The position numbers and the translations under genes were made by a program. Below the pieces are notes generated by a model. The model was not told the origin of the DNA. It made no database searches and worked only from the letters and a program-made list of their open reading frames with translations. This document shows positions 8,616 through 16,938 of a stretch of DNA of 64,000 nucleotides, one piece after another. Each line of letters begins with the position of its first letter. Positions within the stretch are counted from its first letter, which is position 1. Origin of the DNA: Stenotrophomonas rhizophila (GTDB taxonomy: Bacteria > Pseudomonadota > Gammaproteobacteria > Xanthomonadales > Xanthomonadaceae). The stretch covers positions 1 to 64,000 of the forward strand of contig NZ_RCDC01000009.1 of the NCBI RefSeq assembly GCF_003651185.1, in the 5' to 3' direction.

Positions 8616-8944
8616 TACGCTCCGCGTCGCGGGCATGAAGCTTGCTGTGAACTGTTCCGGACGCGGGGGCGGTGGGTTGGTCGGGCGGCGGCCGGGGGGA
8701 CATTTGCCGAGGGGCCTGCCGGTCGCTGCGGGGCGTAACGTTCGCACCACAGACGCACCTTTTTATGCACTTTTTACGGGAGTCGCGGGTTTCGGGCGTG
8801 GAGCGTTTATGCCGGGCAGGCAGACCATGAGCGCCTGACGTGGAGTGGTTCCACCTGGACGTCCCATGAGCCCGTATATGCCTGTCTTCCCCGCCGGTGC
8901 CCCGTGCACCGCGCGCTCCCTTTCCCGCGTTTGAGGCCACGACC
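8616..8944 (+). other. kdp upstream region without genes
   Basis: About 330 bp between the terminator and kdpF. Apart from the AT-rich candidate KdpE site at 8759-8779 in an otherwise GC-rich stretch, I see no convincing gene. The short frames here lack ribosome sites and conserved features. Confidence 0.6.
8759..8779 (+). promoter_or_regulatory. Candidate KdpE operator
   Basis: The only T-rich island upstream of kdpF, containing TTTTTATGCACTTTTTACG. It resembles the E. coli KdpE target (a TTTAT..CTTTTTTTAC type sequence) in both halves. It lies about 170 bp before kdpF. Assignment is by resemblance and position only. Confidence 0.45.
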
Positions 8945-9037
8945 ATGTCTGCCTGGCTTTCCCTGCTGTGCGGTGTGTTGGTGCTCGTTGCCGCCGCCTA
9001 TCTGCTGTACGTCGTGCTTCGGCCCGAAACCTTCTGA
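8945..9037 (+). CDS. kdpF: KdpF, small subunit of the K+-transporting ATPase
   Basis: A 30-residue single-span membrane peptide (MSAWLSLLCGVLVLVAAAYL, then LYVVLRPETF). It matches KdpF in length, hydrophobic core and the short polar tail ending in a Glu-x-Phe type motif. It lies 12 bp before kdpA and has a GAGG ribosome site. KdpF stabilises the KdpFABC complex in the inner membrane. The gene is too short for usual length cut-offs and is easily missed. Confidence 0.88.
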   Translation: MSAWLSLLCGVLVLVAAAYLLYVVLRPETF

Positions 9038-9049
9038 CCGGAGCCGACC

Positions 9050-10768
9050 ATGACCGAGATCCTGTTGATCCTGCTGGCCAGCATCGTGCTGGCCTTTCCG
9101 CTGGGGCTGTACCTGGCCCGGGTGATGCGCGGTGGGCCGATGCGCGGCGACGCGCTGTTCGGGTGGATTGAAAAACCGCTGTACCGGCTGCTCGGGGTGA
9201 ACCCGGCGCGCGGCATGTCCTGGCGTGGCTACGTGGGCGCCTTCCTGCTCAGCAACGTGGTGATCGCGGTGCTGGTACAGGCGGTCTTCATGACCCAGGC
9301 CTGGCTGCCGTTCAATCCCGACCAGATCCCCAACCTGCGCTGGGATACCGCGCTGCACACGATGGTGTCGTTCCTGACCAACACCAACCAGCAGCACTAT
9401 TCCGGCCAGGCGCAGCTGTCCTACTTCTCGCAGATGACCGCGATCACCGGCCTGCAGGTGGTGACGCCGATGATGGGCCTGGCGCTGGTGGTGGCCACCC
9501 TGCGCGCGCTGTTCAGTGCGCGCCCCGAGGACGTGCCGGCCGACCAGGCCGCGCTGCTCAGTGCGGACCGCCGTGTCGATGTGGGCAACTACTACGCCGA
9601 TGTGGTGCGCGCGTGCGTGCGCTTCATGCTACCGCTGTGCCTGCTGTGGGCGGTGCTGCTGACCAGCCAGGGCGTGCCCGCCACGCTCGCCGGTGGTCCG
9701 CAGGCCACGCCGATCGATGCCGCGGCCGGCATGGAGACGCAGAAGATTCCGCTCGGCCCGGTCGCGGCGATGGTCGCGGCCAAGCAGCTGGGCACCAACG
9801 GCGGTGGCTGGTACGGCCCGAACAGCGCGATGCCGCTGGAGAACCCGACCCCGCTGTCCAATGCGCTGGAACTGATCGGCATCCTGCTGATCCCGATCGC
9901 GGTGATCTTCATGCTCGGCGCATTTACCGGACGCAAGCGCCTGGCCGGGCTGGTGTTCGGCTGCATGCTGGCGATGTCCAGCGTGTCGATCGCCGCCACC
10001 GTGTGGCTGGAGGGTCACTCGGCCACCGCCGCCAGCCCGCTGCTGATGGAGGGCAAGGAAGTGCGCTTCGGTGCCGATGGCACGGGGTTGTGGGCCGCGG
10101 TCACCACCCAGGTGTCGAACGGTTCGGTCAACGGCATGCATGACTCGCTCAGCCCGCTGGCCGGTGCCGTGCCGATGGTCAACATGCTGGTCAACGCGAT
10201 CTGGGGCGGCATCGGCTGCGGCCTGCAGCAGTTCATCGTGTACCTGTTGCTGGGCGTATTCCTGGCCGGCCTGATGACCGGCCGTACCCCGGAACTGTTC
10301 GGCCGCAAACTGGAAACGCCGCAGGTGCGCCTGCTCGCGCTGCTGGTGCTGCTGCAGCCGATCACCATCCTGGGCTTCACCGCGCTGACCTTGGCGATCC
10401 CGTCGATCACCGGCACCTCCAACCCCGGCTTCCACGGCATCAGCCAGGTGTTCTACGAGTACACCTCGGCGTTCGCCAACAACGGCTCGGGCTTTGAGGG
10501 CCTCGGCGATGCCACGGTGTGGTGGAACCTGAGCTGCACCCTGATGCTGCTGCTGGGCCGCTACCCCGTGCTGGTGATCCCGTTGATCGTGGCCGCGCAG
10601 CTGGCGGCCAAGCGGCGGGCGCCGGAATCGGCCGGCACGCTGCAGATCGAAACCCCGACCTTCGCGCTGACCCTGATCGCGCTGATCGTCATCCTCACCG
10701 TATTGCAGTTCATGCCGGCACTGGTCCTTGGCCCGGTGGCCGACCACCTGTCGCTGACGCTGCACTGA
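9050..10768 (+). CDS. kdpA: K+-transporting ATPase subunit A
   Basis: Potassium-binding channel-like subunit of KdpFABC. At 572 aa it is slightly longer than the E. coli protein (557). Selectivity-filter-like segments are visible: TNTNQQHYSGQ, GTNGGGWYG, and FANNGSGFEG. About ten membrane segments are predicted. It is separated from kdpF by 12 bp and from kdpB by 11 bp, consistent with one operon. Confidence 0.97.
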   Translation: MTEILLILLASIVLAFPLGLYLARVMRGGPMRGDALFGWIEKPLYRLLGVNPARGMSWRGYVGAFLLSNVVIAVLVQAVFMTQAWLPFNPDQIPNLRWDTALHTMVSFLTNTNQQHYSGQAQLSYFSQMTAITGLQVVTPMMGLALVVATLRALFSARPEDVPADQAALLSADRRVDVGNYYADVVRACVRFMLPLCLLWAVLLTSQGVPATLAGGPQATPIDAAAGMETQKIPLGPVAAMVAAKQLGTNGGGWYGPNSAMPLENPTPLSNALELIGILLIPIAVIFMLGAFTGRKRLAGLVFGCMLAMSSVSIAATVWLEGHSATAASPLLMEGKEVRFGADGTGLWAAVTTQVSNGSVNGMHDSLSPLAGAVPMVNMLVNAIWGGIGCGLQQFIVYLLLGVFLAGLMTGRTPELFGRKLETPQVRLLALLVLLQPITILGFTALTLAIPSITGTSNPGFHGISQVFYEYTSAFANNGSGFEGLGDATVWWNLSCTLMLLLGRYPVLVIPLIVAAQLAAKRRAPESAGTLQIETPTFALTLIALIVILTVLQFMPALVLGPVADHLSLTLH

Positions 10769-10779
10769 GACCGCCTCCC

Positions 10780-12831
10780 ATGAGTACGTATCCGTTGAAC
10801 GTTTCTTCCCACCGCCGCCAGCGCCTGCTGGATGGCGCCGGCTGGCGCCGTGCCCTGCGCGATGCCGTGATCAAGCTCTCGCCGCGGCACCTGCTGCACA
10901 GCCCGGTGATGGCGGTGGTCATGGTCGGCACGGTGGTGAGCGCGCTGGTGACGCTGACCGGCAATGCGCCGCTGGGCTTCGGCCTGGCGGTCACCGCGAT
11001 CCTGCTGCTGACCGTCCTGTTCGGCAACTTCGCCGAGGCCGTCGCCGAAGCGCGTGGCCGTGGCCAGGCCGCCTCGCTGCGGCGGGCCCGCCAGGACCTC
11101 AGTGCGCGCCGGCTCGCCGCCGCGCATGCCGGTGCCAGCGAGACCCAGGTCCCGGCGGCCGAACTGCGCCCGGGCGACCATGTGATTGTCAGTGCCGGTG
11201 AGTTGATCCCGGCCGATGGCGAGATCGTGCAGGGCCTGGCCACGATCAACGAAGCCGCCGTGACCGGTGAATCGGCGCCCGTGCTGCGCGAGGCCGGCAC
11301 CGACCGCAGTGGCGTGATCGGTGGCACCAAGGTGCTTTCCGACCAGATCATCGTGCGCATCACCGCCGAGCCCGGCCACAGCTTCCTGGACCGGATGATC
11401 GCGCTGGTGGAAGGCGCCAACCGCCAGAAGACCCCGAACGAGGTCGCCCTGACCCTGCTGCTGGCGGCGATGACGCTGACCTTCCTGGTGGTGGTGGCGA
11501 CGCTGCCGGCGATCGGGGCGTTCGTTGGCGTGCAGGTCGATCCGCTGCTGCTGATCGCGCTGCTGGTGTGTTTGATCCCCACCACCATCGGCGGCCTGCT
11601 GCCGGCGATCGGCATCGCCGGCATGAACCGTGCGCTGGCCGCCAACGTGTTGGCCAAGTCCGGCAAGGCGGTGGAAGTGGCTGGCGATGTGGACGTGCTG
11701 CTGCTCGACAAGACCGGCACCATCACCTACGGCGACCGCCAAGCCACGCATTTCCATGCCCTTGCCGGTATCGACGCCAGCCATCTGCGCGAAGCGGCAC
11801 TGCTGTCCTCGCTGGCCGACCCGACTCCGGAAGGCAAATCGGTCGTGCGTCTCGCGCGGGAGCAGGGCTGCACCACGGCCGAGCCGGACCGTGCGGACTA
11901 TCTGGCCTTCAGTGCGCAGACCCGCATGTCCGGTGTGGATCTGGACGGGGGGCGCCGCATCCGCAAGGGCGCCTCCGATGCGATCACCGCGTATGTGCGT
12001 GAGCTGGGCGGCACGGTGCCGTCGGAGCTGCCCGGCCGCGTGGAGCAGGTGGCGCGCAATGGTGCCACCCCGCTGGTGGTGTGCGAAGGCCGCCACGTGC
12101 TGGGCGTGATCGAGCTGTCGGACGTGGTCAAGCACGGCATGCGCGAGAAGTTCGCGCAGCTGCGGGCGATGGGCATCCGCACGGTGATGATCACCGGCGA
12201 TAACCCGCTGACCGCCGCCGCGATCGCGGCCGAGGCCGGTGTGGACGACTACATTGCCGAGGCACGCCCGGAAGACAAGCTCGCCCGCATCCGCGCCGAG
12301 CAGGCCGGCGGCCGCCTGGTCGCGATGGTCGGCGACGGCACCAACGATGCACCGGCACTGGCCCAGGCCGACATCGGCCTGGCGATGAACTCCGGTACCC
12401 AGGCCGCCAAGGAAGCCGGCAACATGGTCGATCTGGATTCGGATCCGGCCAAGCTGCTGGCGGTGGTGGAAGTGGGCAAGCAGCAGCTGATCACGCGCGG
12501 TGCGCTGACCACCTTCTCGCTGGCCAACGATGTCTCCAAGTACTTCGCGATCCTGCCGGCACTGTTCGCTTCGACCCTGCCGGCGATGGCGGCGTTGAAC
12601 GTGATGCACCTGTCCAGCCCGCGCAACGCGGTGCTGGCGGCGCTGATCTTCAATGCCCTGGTGATTCCGGCGCTGATCCCGCTGGCGTTGCGCGGGGTGC
12701 GCTTCCGTCCGGCCACGGCCACCGCGCTGCTGCGCCGGAACATGCTGGTGTACGGCCTGGGTGGCGTGCTGCTGCCGTTTGCGGCCATCAAAGTGATCGA
12801 CCTCTTCCTTGTCTCGGTATTCGGCGCATGA
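10780..12831 (+). CDS. kdpB: K+-transporting P-type ATPase subunit B
   Basis: Catalytic P-type ATPase subunit. The phosphorylation motif DKTGTIT has Asp at residue 310. TGES (in AAVTGESAPV), the nucleotide-binding loop and GDGTNDAPAL are intact. The ATG at 10780 (683 aa) is the conserved start; the frame is open further upstream only by chance inside kdpA. Its stop overlaps the kdpC start (ATGA). Confidence 0.97.
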   Translation: MSTYPLNVSSHRRQRLLDGAGWRRALRDAVIKLSPRHLLHSPVMAVVMVGTVVSALVTLTGNAPLGFGLAVTAILLLTVLFGNFAEAVAEARGRGQAASLRRARQDLSARRLAAAHAGASETQVPAAELRPGDHVIVSAGELIPADGEIVQGLATINEAAVTGESAPVLREAGTDRSGVIGGTKVLSDQIIVRITAEPGHSFLDRMIALVEGANRQKTPNEVALTLLLAAMTLTFLVVVATLPAIGAFVGVQVDPLLLIALLVCLIPTTIGGLLPAIGIAGMNRALAANVLAKSGKAVEVAGDVDVLLLDKTGTITYGDRQATHFHALAGIDASHLREAALLSSLADPTPEGKSVVRLAREQGCTTAEPDRADYLAFSAQTRMSGVDLDGGRRIRKGASDAITAYVRELGGTVPSELPGRVEQVARNGATPLVVCEGRHVLGVIELSDVVKHGMREKFAQLRAMGIRTVMITGDNPLTAAAIAAEAGVDDYIAEARPEDKLARIRAEQAGGRLVAMVGDGTNDAPALAQADIGLAMNSGTQAAKEAGNMVDLDSDPAKLLAVVEVGKQQLITRGALTTFSLANDVSKYFAILPALFASTLPAMAALNVMHLSSPRNAVLAALIFNALVIPALIPLALRGVRFRPATATALLRRNMLVYGLGGVLLPFAAIKVIDLFLVSVFGA

Positions 12832-13499
12832 ACCGCTCGCTTGCTACGTCCGTTCCCCGTTCGGCCCGCAGCCGCGCTGCCGCCTCTACCCAGCTGCAGC
12901 AGGACAGCGCCTGGCGCCCGGCCCTCGTGCTCGGCGTGAGCAGCCTGCTGCTGCTCGGCCTGGCTTACGCGGTGGCCACCACCAGCGTAAGCCGGCTGCT
13001 GTTTCCGGCGCAGGCCGATGGCAGCCTGCTGATCCGCGATGGGCAGGTGCGCGGCTCGCAGTTGATCGCCCAGCCGTTCGTCGGCGATGGCTACTTCCAG
13101 GCGCGGCCGTCCGCGGCCAACTATGACCCGATGGCGGCGGCCGGCAGCAACATGGCGCGCAGCAACCCGGCGCTGCAGGCGCGCGTGCAGGCCGCCATCT
13201 CTGCGGTCGCCACACGCGAGGGCGTACCCGCTGCGCAGGTGCCCGGCGATCTGGTGACCCAGTCCGGCGCGGGCATGGATCCGGAGCTGTCGCCGGCGGC
13301 GGCGCAGGTGCAGATCGCGCGCGTGGCGCGCAGTCGTGGGCTGCCGGTGGACCAGGTGGCGGCGCTGGTGAAGGCGCATACGCTGGGCCCGCAGTGGGGC
13401 GTGTTCGGGCAGCCACGGGTGAACGTGATGACATTGAACCTGGCGTTGGATACGCAGGGCGGACAGCTGGGCAGCGCCCGGCTCCACGGGATGCCTTGA
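12828..13499 (+). CDS. kdpC: K+-transporting ATPase subunit C
   Basis: Single-span subunit that assembles the Kdp complex. Its membrane helix is at about 35-55 (ALVLGVSSLLLLGLAYAVAT). Family segments DGSLLIRDGQVRGSQLIAQPF, with FQARPSAANYDPMAAAGSN further on, and the C-terminal GVFGQPRVNVMTLNLAL are clear. At 223 aa it is longer than E. coli KdpC (190), mainly by an N-terminal basic extension. It is translationally coupled to kdpB. Confidence 0.96.
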   Translation: MNRSLATSVPRSARSRAAASTQLQQDSAWRPALVLGVSSLLLLGLAYAVATTSVSRLLFPAQADGSLLIRDGQVRGSQLIAQPFVGDGYFQARPSAANYDPMAAAGSNMARSNPALQARVQAAISAVATREGVPAAQVPGDLVTQSGAGMDPELSPAAAQVQIARVARSRGLPVDQVAALVKAHTLGPQWGVFGQPRVNVMTLNLALDTQGGQLGSARLHGMP

Positions 13500-13536
13500 T
13501 GCGCTGCGTATCGTCCTGGGCGCACAATCCCAGCCC

Positions 13537-16197
13537 ATGAGCGACTCCCGTACGCGCCAGGCCGATGCCCTGGTCGACAGCCTGCAGCGCGAAGCGGGCG
13601 GCAAACTCACCGTGTTCCTGGGTGCGGCCCCCGGCGTGGGCAAGACCTTCAGCATGCTCACCCGCGCACACGAGCAGCTGCGCCGCGGCGTGGACGTGGT
13701 GATCGGGCTGGTGGAAACCCACGGCCGCGCCGAGACCTCGGCGCTGCTGGCGGGCCTGCCGCAGGTGCCGTTGCTGCAGCGCGAGTATCAACAGCACGCA
13801 CTGGACGAGATGGATCTGGACGCGGTGCTGGCACGTCACCCGGCGCTGGTGCTGGTGGACGAGCTGGCGCATCGCAACGTGCCCGGCAGTCGCCACGAGC
13901 GGCGCTGGCAGGACGTGATGGAGCTGCTGGATGCCGGCATCGATGTGTGGACCACGGTCAACATCCAGCATCTGGAAAGCCTCAATGACGTGGTCATGCG
14001 GATCACCGGGGTGCGGGTCAGCGAGACCGTGCCCGATGCCGTGCTCGACCGCCTGCACGACATCGTGCTGGTGGACCTGCCGCCGCGCGAACTGATCGAA
14101 CGGCTGCAGCAGGGCAAGGTCTACGTGCCGGAGCAGGCGGCGCAGGCGTTGCAGGCGTTCTTCTCGCCGGCCAACCTGACCGCGCTGCGCGAACTGGCGA
14201 TGCAGGAAGCGGCCGACCGCGTGGACAGCAGCCTGCGCGAAACCCGTGCCGCACGCGGCGAAGGCAACCTGCCACTGCGCCGGCGGGTGCTGGTGGCGAT
14301 CGATGGCGGCGGCCAGAGTGAGTACCTGGTGCGGGTGGGCCGGCGCATCGCCGAGCGGCGCGATGCGCCGTGGACGGTGGTGACGGTGCAGGCGCGCGCG
14401 CACGACGAGCAGACCCGGCGCGAGATCGATGCCGCCTTCGCCCTCGCCCGCCGCCTCGGCGGTGAAGCGGAGCTGCTGCATGGCTCCAGCATTGCCGATG
14501 CCCTGCTCGACCATGCCGCACACAATGGCGTGTCGACGCTGGTGCTGGGCCGCACACGGGAGCGCCCGCTGGCGCGCATGCTCAACCGCACGCTGACCCA
14601 GCAGCTGATCCGGCGCGGTGCGCATTTCGAGATCACCATCATCGGCACGCCGCAGGCGCGTGCGCGGGCACGCCGGTCCGGGCTGTCGATACCGAGCCGC
14701 AGTGCTGGCAAGGATGCGCTGCTGGCACTCGGCGCCACGGCCGTCGCCTGCCTGGTGGCGCTGATTGCCGAGCGCTGGATCGGGCTGTACGACCTCTCGA
14801 TGGTGTTCATCGTGGCGGTGGTGATGGTCGCCGCGCGCAGCCGCACCAGTGCAGCGGTGATCGCCGCAGCGCTGTGCTTCCTGGCCTACAACTTCTTCTT
14901 CATCGCGCCGCGCTTCACCTTCGCGATCAGCGCGCGCCAGGGCGTGATCACGGTCTTCCTGTTCCTGGCCGCAGCCTTGGTGGCCGGGCGGCTGGCCTCG
15001 CGCCTGCGCATGCAGGTGGTGGCCTTGCGCGCGGCCAACCGGCACGCGCATGCGCGCCAGGCACTGGGCCGGCAGCTGGCCAGTGCGCCGAGCAACGAGC
15101 AGGTCGCCCAGGCCGGCCGCGAGGCGCTGGAGCAGGCGATGGATGCGCCGGCGTGGCTGCGCATCGGCCAGTACACCAGCGCCAGTGGCAGCGCCGCGCC
15201 GGGCGATACCGATCTGGCCGCGGCCGACTGGGCGCGCCGGCATGGCCAGCCCAGCGGACGCTTCACCGATACGCTGGCCGGCGCGGGCTGGTGGTTCCTG
15301 CCGCTGCTGGACGGCGACGACCGGGCGATCGGCGTGGCCGGCATGCGCTTCCCGCGCGAGGCGCCGCGGCTGACGCCGGAGCAGCGCCAGCTGGCCGAGG
15401 CGATGGTGGACGACATCGCCCAGGCCGCGCTACGCACCCAGCTGGTGGCGGATCTGGAGAAGGCGCACGTGAGCAACGAGACCGAGCGGCTGCGCTCGGC
15501 GTTGCTGTCCTCGGTGTCGCATGACCTGCGCTCGCCGCTGGCGGCGATGATCGGCTCGGCCGACAGCCTCTCCAGCTACGCCGATGCAATGGATGCCAGT
15601 GACCGGCGCGCCCTGCTGGACACCATCCTGGTCGAAGGCGAGCGCCTGGACCGCTACATCCAGAATCTGCTGGACATGACCCGGCTCGGCCATGACGGCC
15701 TGCAGATCAACCGCGACTGGATCGGTGTGGACGAACTGGTCGGTTCGGCTGCGCGGCGCCTGCAGCGCTATCAGCCCGACGTGCTGCTGAAGCTGGATAT
15801 TCCCGCTGAACTGGCGCCGATCTGGGTGCATCCGGCGCTGGTCGAGCAGGCGGTGTTCAACGTGATGGAGAACGCGGCCAAGTTCTCTCCGCCCGGCGCG
15901 GTGGTGGAGGTACAGGCCCGGCTGGTCGAGGGCGAACTGCGCATCGATGTGCTCGATGCCGGGCCGGGCATTCCCGACGACGAGCGGGCCCGCATTTTCG
16001 ACATGTTCTACAGCGTGGAACGCGGCGACCGCGGCCGGCATGGTACCGGGCTGGGCCTGACCATCTGCCAGGGCATGATCGGCGCGCATGGCGGCAGCGT
16101 GCAGGCGCTGCCGGGGCGCGACGGACGCGGTACCCTGATCCGCATCACCCTGCCCTTGCTGCACCCCCACCCTGCCGATGACAACGACGATTCCTGA
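13537..16197 (+). CDS. kdpD: Sensor histidine kinase KdpD
   Basis: Membrane sensor that phosphorylates KdpE under K+ limitation. Domain order is: N-terminal KdpD ATP-binding domain with Walker A GAAPGVGKT (about 30-38) and LVDELAHRNVPGSRH; a USP-like domain (about 248-370); four membrane segments (DUF4118, about 395-490); a GAF-like region; a HisKA domain with the phosphorylated His in SSVSHDLRSP; and a HATPase domain (NVMENAAKFSP, GTGLGLTIC). The length of 886 aa is normal. The gene starts 37 bp after kdpC and its 3' end overlaps kdpE by 20 bp. Confidence 0.97.
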   Translation: MSDSRTRQADALVDSLQREAGGKLTVFLGAAPGVGKTFSMLTRAHEQLRRGVDVVIGLVETHGRAETSALLAGLPQVPLLQREYQQHALDEMDLDAVLARHPALVLVDELAHRNVPGSRHERRWQDVMELLDAGIDVWTTVNIQHLESLNDVVMRITGVRVSETVPDAVLDRLHDIVLVDLPPRELIERLQQGKVYVPEQAAQALQAFFSPANLTALRELAMQEAADRVDSSLRETRAARGEGNLPLRRRVLVAIDGGGQSEYLVRVGRRIAERRDAPWTVVTVQARAHDEQTRREIDAAFALARRLGGEAELLHGSSIADALLDHAAHNGVSTLVLGRTRERPLARMLNRTLTQQLIRRGAHFEITIIGTPQARARARRSGLSIPSRSAGKDALLALGATAVACLVALIAERWIGLYDLSMVFIVAVVMVAARSRTSAAVIAAALCFLAYNFFFIAPRFTFAISARQGVITVFLFLAAALVAGRLASRLRMQVVALRAANRHAHARQALGRQLASAPSNEQVAQAGREALEQAMDAPAWLRIGQYTSASGSAAPGDTDLAAADWARRHGQPSGRFTDTLAGAGWWFLPLLDGDDRAIGVAGMRFPREAPRLTPEQRQLAEAMVDDIAQAALRTQLVADLEKAHVSNETERLRSALLSSVSHDLRSPLAAMIGSADSLSSYADAMDASDRRALLDTILVEGERLDRYIQNLLDMTRLGHDGLQINRDWIGVDELVGSAARRLQRYQPDVLLKLDIPAELAPIWVHPALVEQAVFNVMENAAKFSPPGAVVEVQARLVEGELRIDVLDAGPGIPDDERARIFDMFYSVERGDRGRHGTGLGLTICQGMIGAHGGSVQALPGRDGRGTLIRITLPLLHPHPADDNDDS

Positions 16198-16897
16198 GGC
16201 TTCCCACGGCGTGCCCCCGGCGCGCGTGCTGGTGATCGACGATGAAGCGCAGATCCGGCGCTTCCTGGAGATCAGCCTGCGCGCGCAGGGCTACCGCGTG
16301 TCCCAGGCCGCGACCGGCCAGGCCGGGCTGGAAGCGCTGGTCGGCGAAGGGGCGGACCTGGTGATCCTGGATATCGGCCTGCCCGACATGGAAGGCCATG
16401 ACGTGCTGGGCGAGCTGCGCCAGTGGAGCCAGGTGCCGGTGATCATGTTGACCGTGCGCGCCAGCGAGACCGAGAAGGTGCGGGCGCTGGATGCCGGCGC
16501 CAACGACTACGTGACCAAGCCATTCGGCACGCAGGAGCTGATGGCGCGCGTGCGTGCACTGCTGCGCTCGCGCACGGTCTCCAGCGAGGGCGTGCTGCCA
16601 CAGTTCGATGATGGGCACCTGCATATCGACCTGGTGCGGCGCGAAGTACATCTGGACGGTGCGCCGGTGGCGCTGACGCGCAAGGAGTACGCGCTGTTGT
16701 CGCTGCTGCTGCGCAATGCCGGGCGGGTGGTGACCCAGCCGCAGATCCTGCAGGAGATCTGGGGGCCGACGCATCAGCACGACACGCATTACCTGCGGAT
16801 CCTGGTCGGCAAGCTGCGCCACAAGCTGGGCGATTCGGCGCTGGATTCGCGCTATCTGTTCACCGAGCCGGGCGTGGGGCTTCGGTTCAAGGGGTGA
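16178..16897 (+). CDS. kdpE: Response regulator KdpE
   Basis: OmpR-family regulator of the kdp operon. The receiver domain shows the acidic pair at D21-D22, the phospho-acceptor D65 (LVILDIGLPD) and K114. The winged-helix domain covers about 140-236 (LTRKEYALLSLLLRNAGRVV, HYLRILVGKLRHKL). It overlaps the end of kdpD by 20 bp. A T-rich candidate target site lies at 8759-8779. Confidence 0.96.
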   Translation: MTTTIPEASHGVPPARVLVIDDEAQIRRFLEISLRAQGYRVSQAATGQAGLEALVGEGADLVILDIGLPDMEGHDVLGELRQWSQVPVIMLTVRASETEKVRALDAGANDYVTKPFGTQELMARVRALLRSRTVSSEGVLPQFDDGHLHIDLVRREVHLDGAPVALTRKEYALLSLLLRNAGRVVTQPQILQEIWGPTHQHDTHYLRILVGKLRHKLGDSALDSRYLFTEPGVGLRFKG

Positions 16898-16903
16898 TCA
16901 ACG

Positions 16904-16926
16904 GCATCCACGCCATGCGTGGATGC
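16904..16926. repeat. Palindromic hairpin between kdpE and algC (REP-like)
   Basis: Perfect 10-bp stem GCATCCACGC / GCGTGGATGC with a CAT loop. Its core (ATCCACGC-loop-GCGTGGAT) is almost the same as the GTAG-headed element at 28071-28099, so it looks like a member of the same repeat family that has lost the GTAG head. It sits between convergent genes and could also end transcripts from either side, although no T-run follows. Confidence 0.6.
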
Positions 16927-16938
16927 GCCCTCCCGGGG

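Noticed and set aside
8593..8838. 81-codon plus-strand frame upstream of kdpF
   Set aside because: It starts inside the terminator, has no ribosome site and covers the AT-rich candidate operator.
10519..10779. Upstream extension of kdpB inside kdpA
   Set aside because: Out-of-frame reading of kdpA; the conserved KdpB start is ATG 10780 after the kdpA stop.
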